DNA of 64,000 nucleotides from JBHHZJ01 sp046758005 (GTDB taxonomy: Bacteria > Pseudomonadota > Alphaproteobacteria > Kiloniellales > J153): positions 1-64,000 of the forward strand of contig JBHHZJ010000004.1 of assembly GCA_046758005.1 (NCBI GenBank), in the 5' to 3' direction. The notes under the pieces are model-generated. The model saw only the letters and a program-made list of their open reading frames with translations, did not search any database and was not told the DNA's origin. The position numbers were made by a program, and so were the translations under genes. Shown piece by piece: positions 63,575 through 64,000 of the stretch (position 1 is the first letter of the stretch; each line of letters begins with the position of its first letter).

Positions 63575-63743
63575 CGAAGCCACCTGTTGGATCTGTGGTT
63601 GGGTGCAACCGACTCGTGTCAAAGTGTCTCGGGCCTTCGCGGGCGTTCCCCCCATGGAGCCAAGGCCGATCACGTACCTCCCCACCCAAGGTTGCCCGGG
63701 CGGGGCACCCTTTTCAGTAGCACGGTTCCGCCGGAATGCAAAA

Positions 63744-64000
63744 TTACAATGCCCGCAGGGCCTCCAGCAAAGCGCCACAACTCGACACGTGGAGCCGCGG
63801 CGCGTGGCCGAACTCGCCCTCGGCCGGCGGTGCGGGGCGCAGGAGCACGGGGACGCACCCGGCATCGACCGCACACCGCATGTCGATGTCGGTGTCGCCG
63901 ACGAACCAGACCTCCGGGCCCGGCGCCACCGGGGCCTCCGCCAGGGCCAACTCGACGGCTGCCGCCGCCGGCTTGTCGCGGACGGCGTCGTTGGCGCCGA
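63744..64000 (-). CDS. HAD-family phosphatase, C-terminal part (runs off window)
   Basis: The last 85 residues of a HAD hydrolase, continuing beyond the right edge. The motif III Lys is in AVRDKPAAAAVELAL and the motif IV acidic residues in WFVGDTDIDMRCAVDAG. Resembles phosphoglycolate-phosphatase-like enzymes. Stop codon is 169 bases before the hfq start. Confidence 0.85.
   Translation of the reverse strand, partial: GANDAVRDKPAAAAVELALAEAPVAPGPEVWFVGDTDIDMRCAVDAGCVPVLLRPAPPAEGEFGHAPRLHVSSCGALLEALRAL

Noticed and set aside
1..64000. CRISPR arrays, rRNA, insertion-sequence transposases, prophage or integrase genes
   Set aside because: Looked for regular repeat-spacer arrays and DDE or recombinase motifs; none seen.

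Overview
GC-rich (roughly two thirds G+C) chromosomal DNA of an alphaproteobacterium, most likely a Rhodospirillales-type organism. This is inferred from gene content and order: a carboxypeptidase-tmk-holB-metG-tatD-metallohydrolase block, a short (518-residue) MetG, hfq followed by hflX, and abundant small palindromic intergenic repeats. No phage, transposase, CRISPR array or rRNA was seen. Apart from intergenic repeats, one decayed gene and several AT-rich islands, the window looks like ordinary chromosome.

0-8.5 kb: accessory genes. An anchored retropepsin-like protease, small membrane proteins, a CBS-pair protein, a glycine-zipper protein with a Lys/Tyr-rich insert, and a Cys-rich exported protein. 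Then two c-type cytochromes followed by a decayed SCO1/SenC-type copper chaperone gene. A 139-bp palindromic element with CTAG ends lies beside a tRNA-Ser(UGA). 7.3-15.3 kb is a signalling block. A soluble receiver-kinase faces a four-gene leftward unit: AEC-family carrier, FAA-family hydrolase, orphan periplasmic binding protein, and a 1222-residue hybrid kinase ending in an Hpt domain.

16-30 kb: cell envelope and housekeeping. YdcF-like protein, lytic transglycosylase, RlpA, D-Ala-D-Ala carboxypeptidase, tmk, holB, metG, tatD, a PhnP-like metallohydrolase, then a 740-residue FtsZ whose C-terminus is a long linker plus Sel1 repeats, diverging from mazG. The FtsZ-Sel1 fusion is the most unusual object in the window.

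30-39.6 kb: HupE/UreJ-like membrane protein, exported UlaG-like hydrolase, a beta-hydroxyacid dehydrogenase, and an organosulfonate module. In that module xsc makes acetyl phosphate and sulfite from sulfoacetaldehyde, a TauE/SafE protein probably exports sulfite, AckA and Pta use acetyl phosphate, and a citrate synthase follows. 54.4-60.9 kb carries a leftward amine-catabolism unit: a dimethylglycine/sarcosine-dehydrogenase-like flavoprotein, alanine dehydrogenase, a hydroxyacid-oxoacid transhydrogenase and an omega-amino-acid:pyruvate aminotransferase. An aminotransferase plus alanine dehydrogenase could supply the sulfoacetaldehyde used by Xsc from taurine. That link is inference.

39.6-54.4 kb: a SAM-domain nucleotidyl cyclase/ATPase, an orphan histidine kinase, a MocR-type regulator, a complete polyamine-type ABC importer with a small exported protein behind it, and a large multi-spanning membrane protein of unknown function. 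61-64 kb: inositol-monophosphatase-family enzyme, hflX, hfq and the 3' part of a HAD phosphatase that runs off the window.

Start codons were chosen from ribosome-binding sites and family boundaries. Where these disagree the entry says so.
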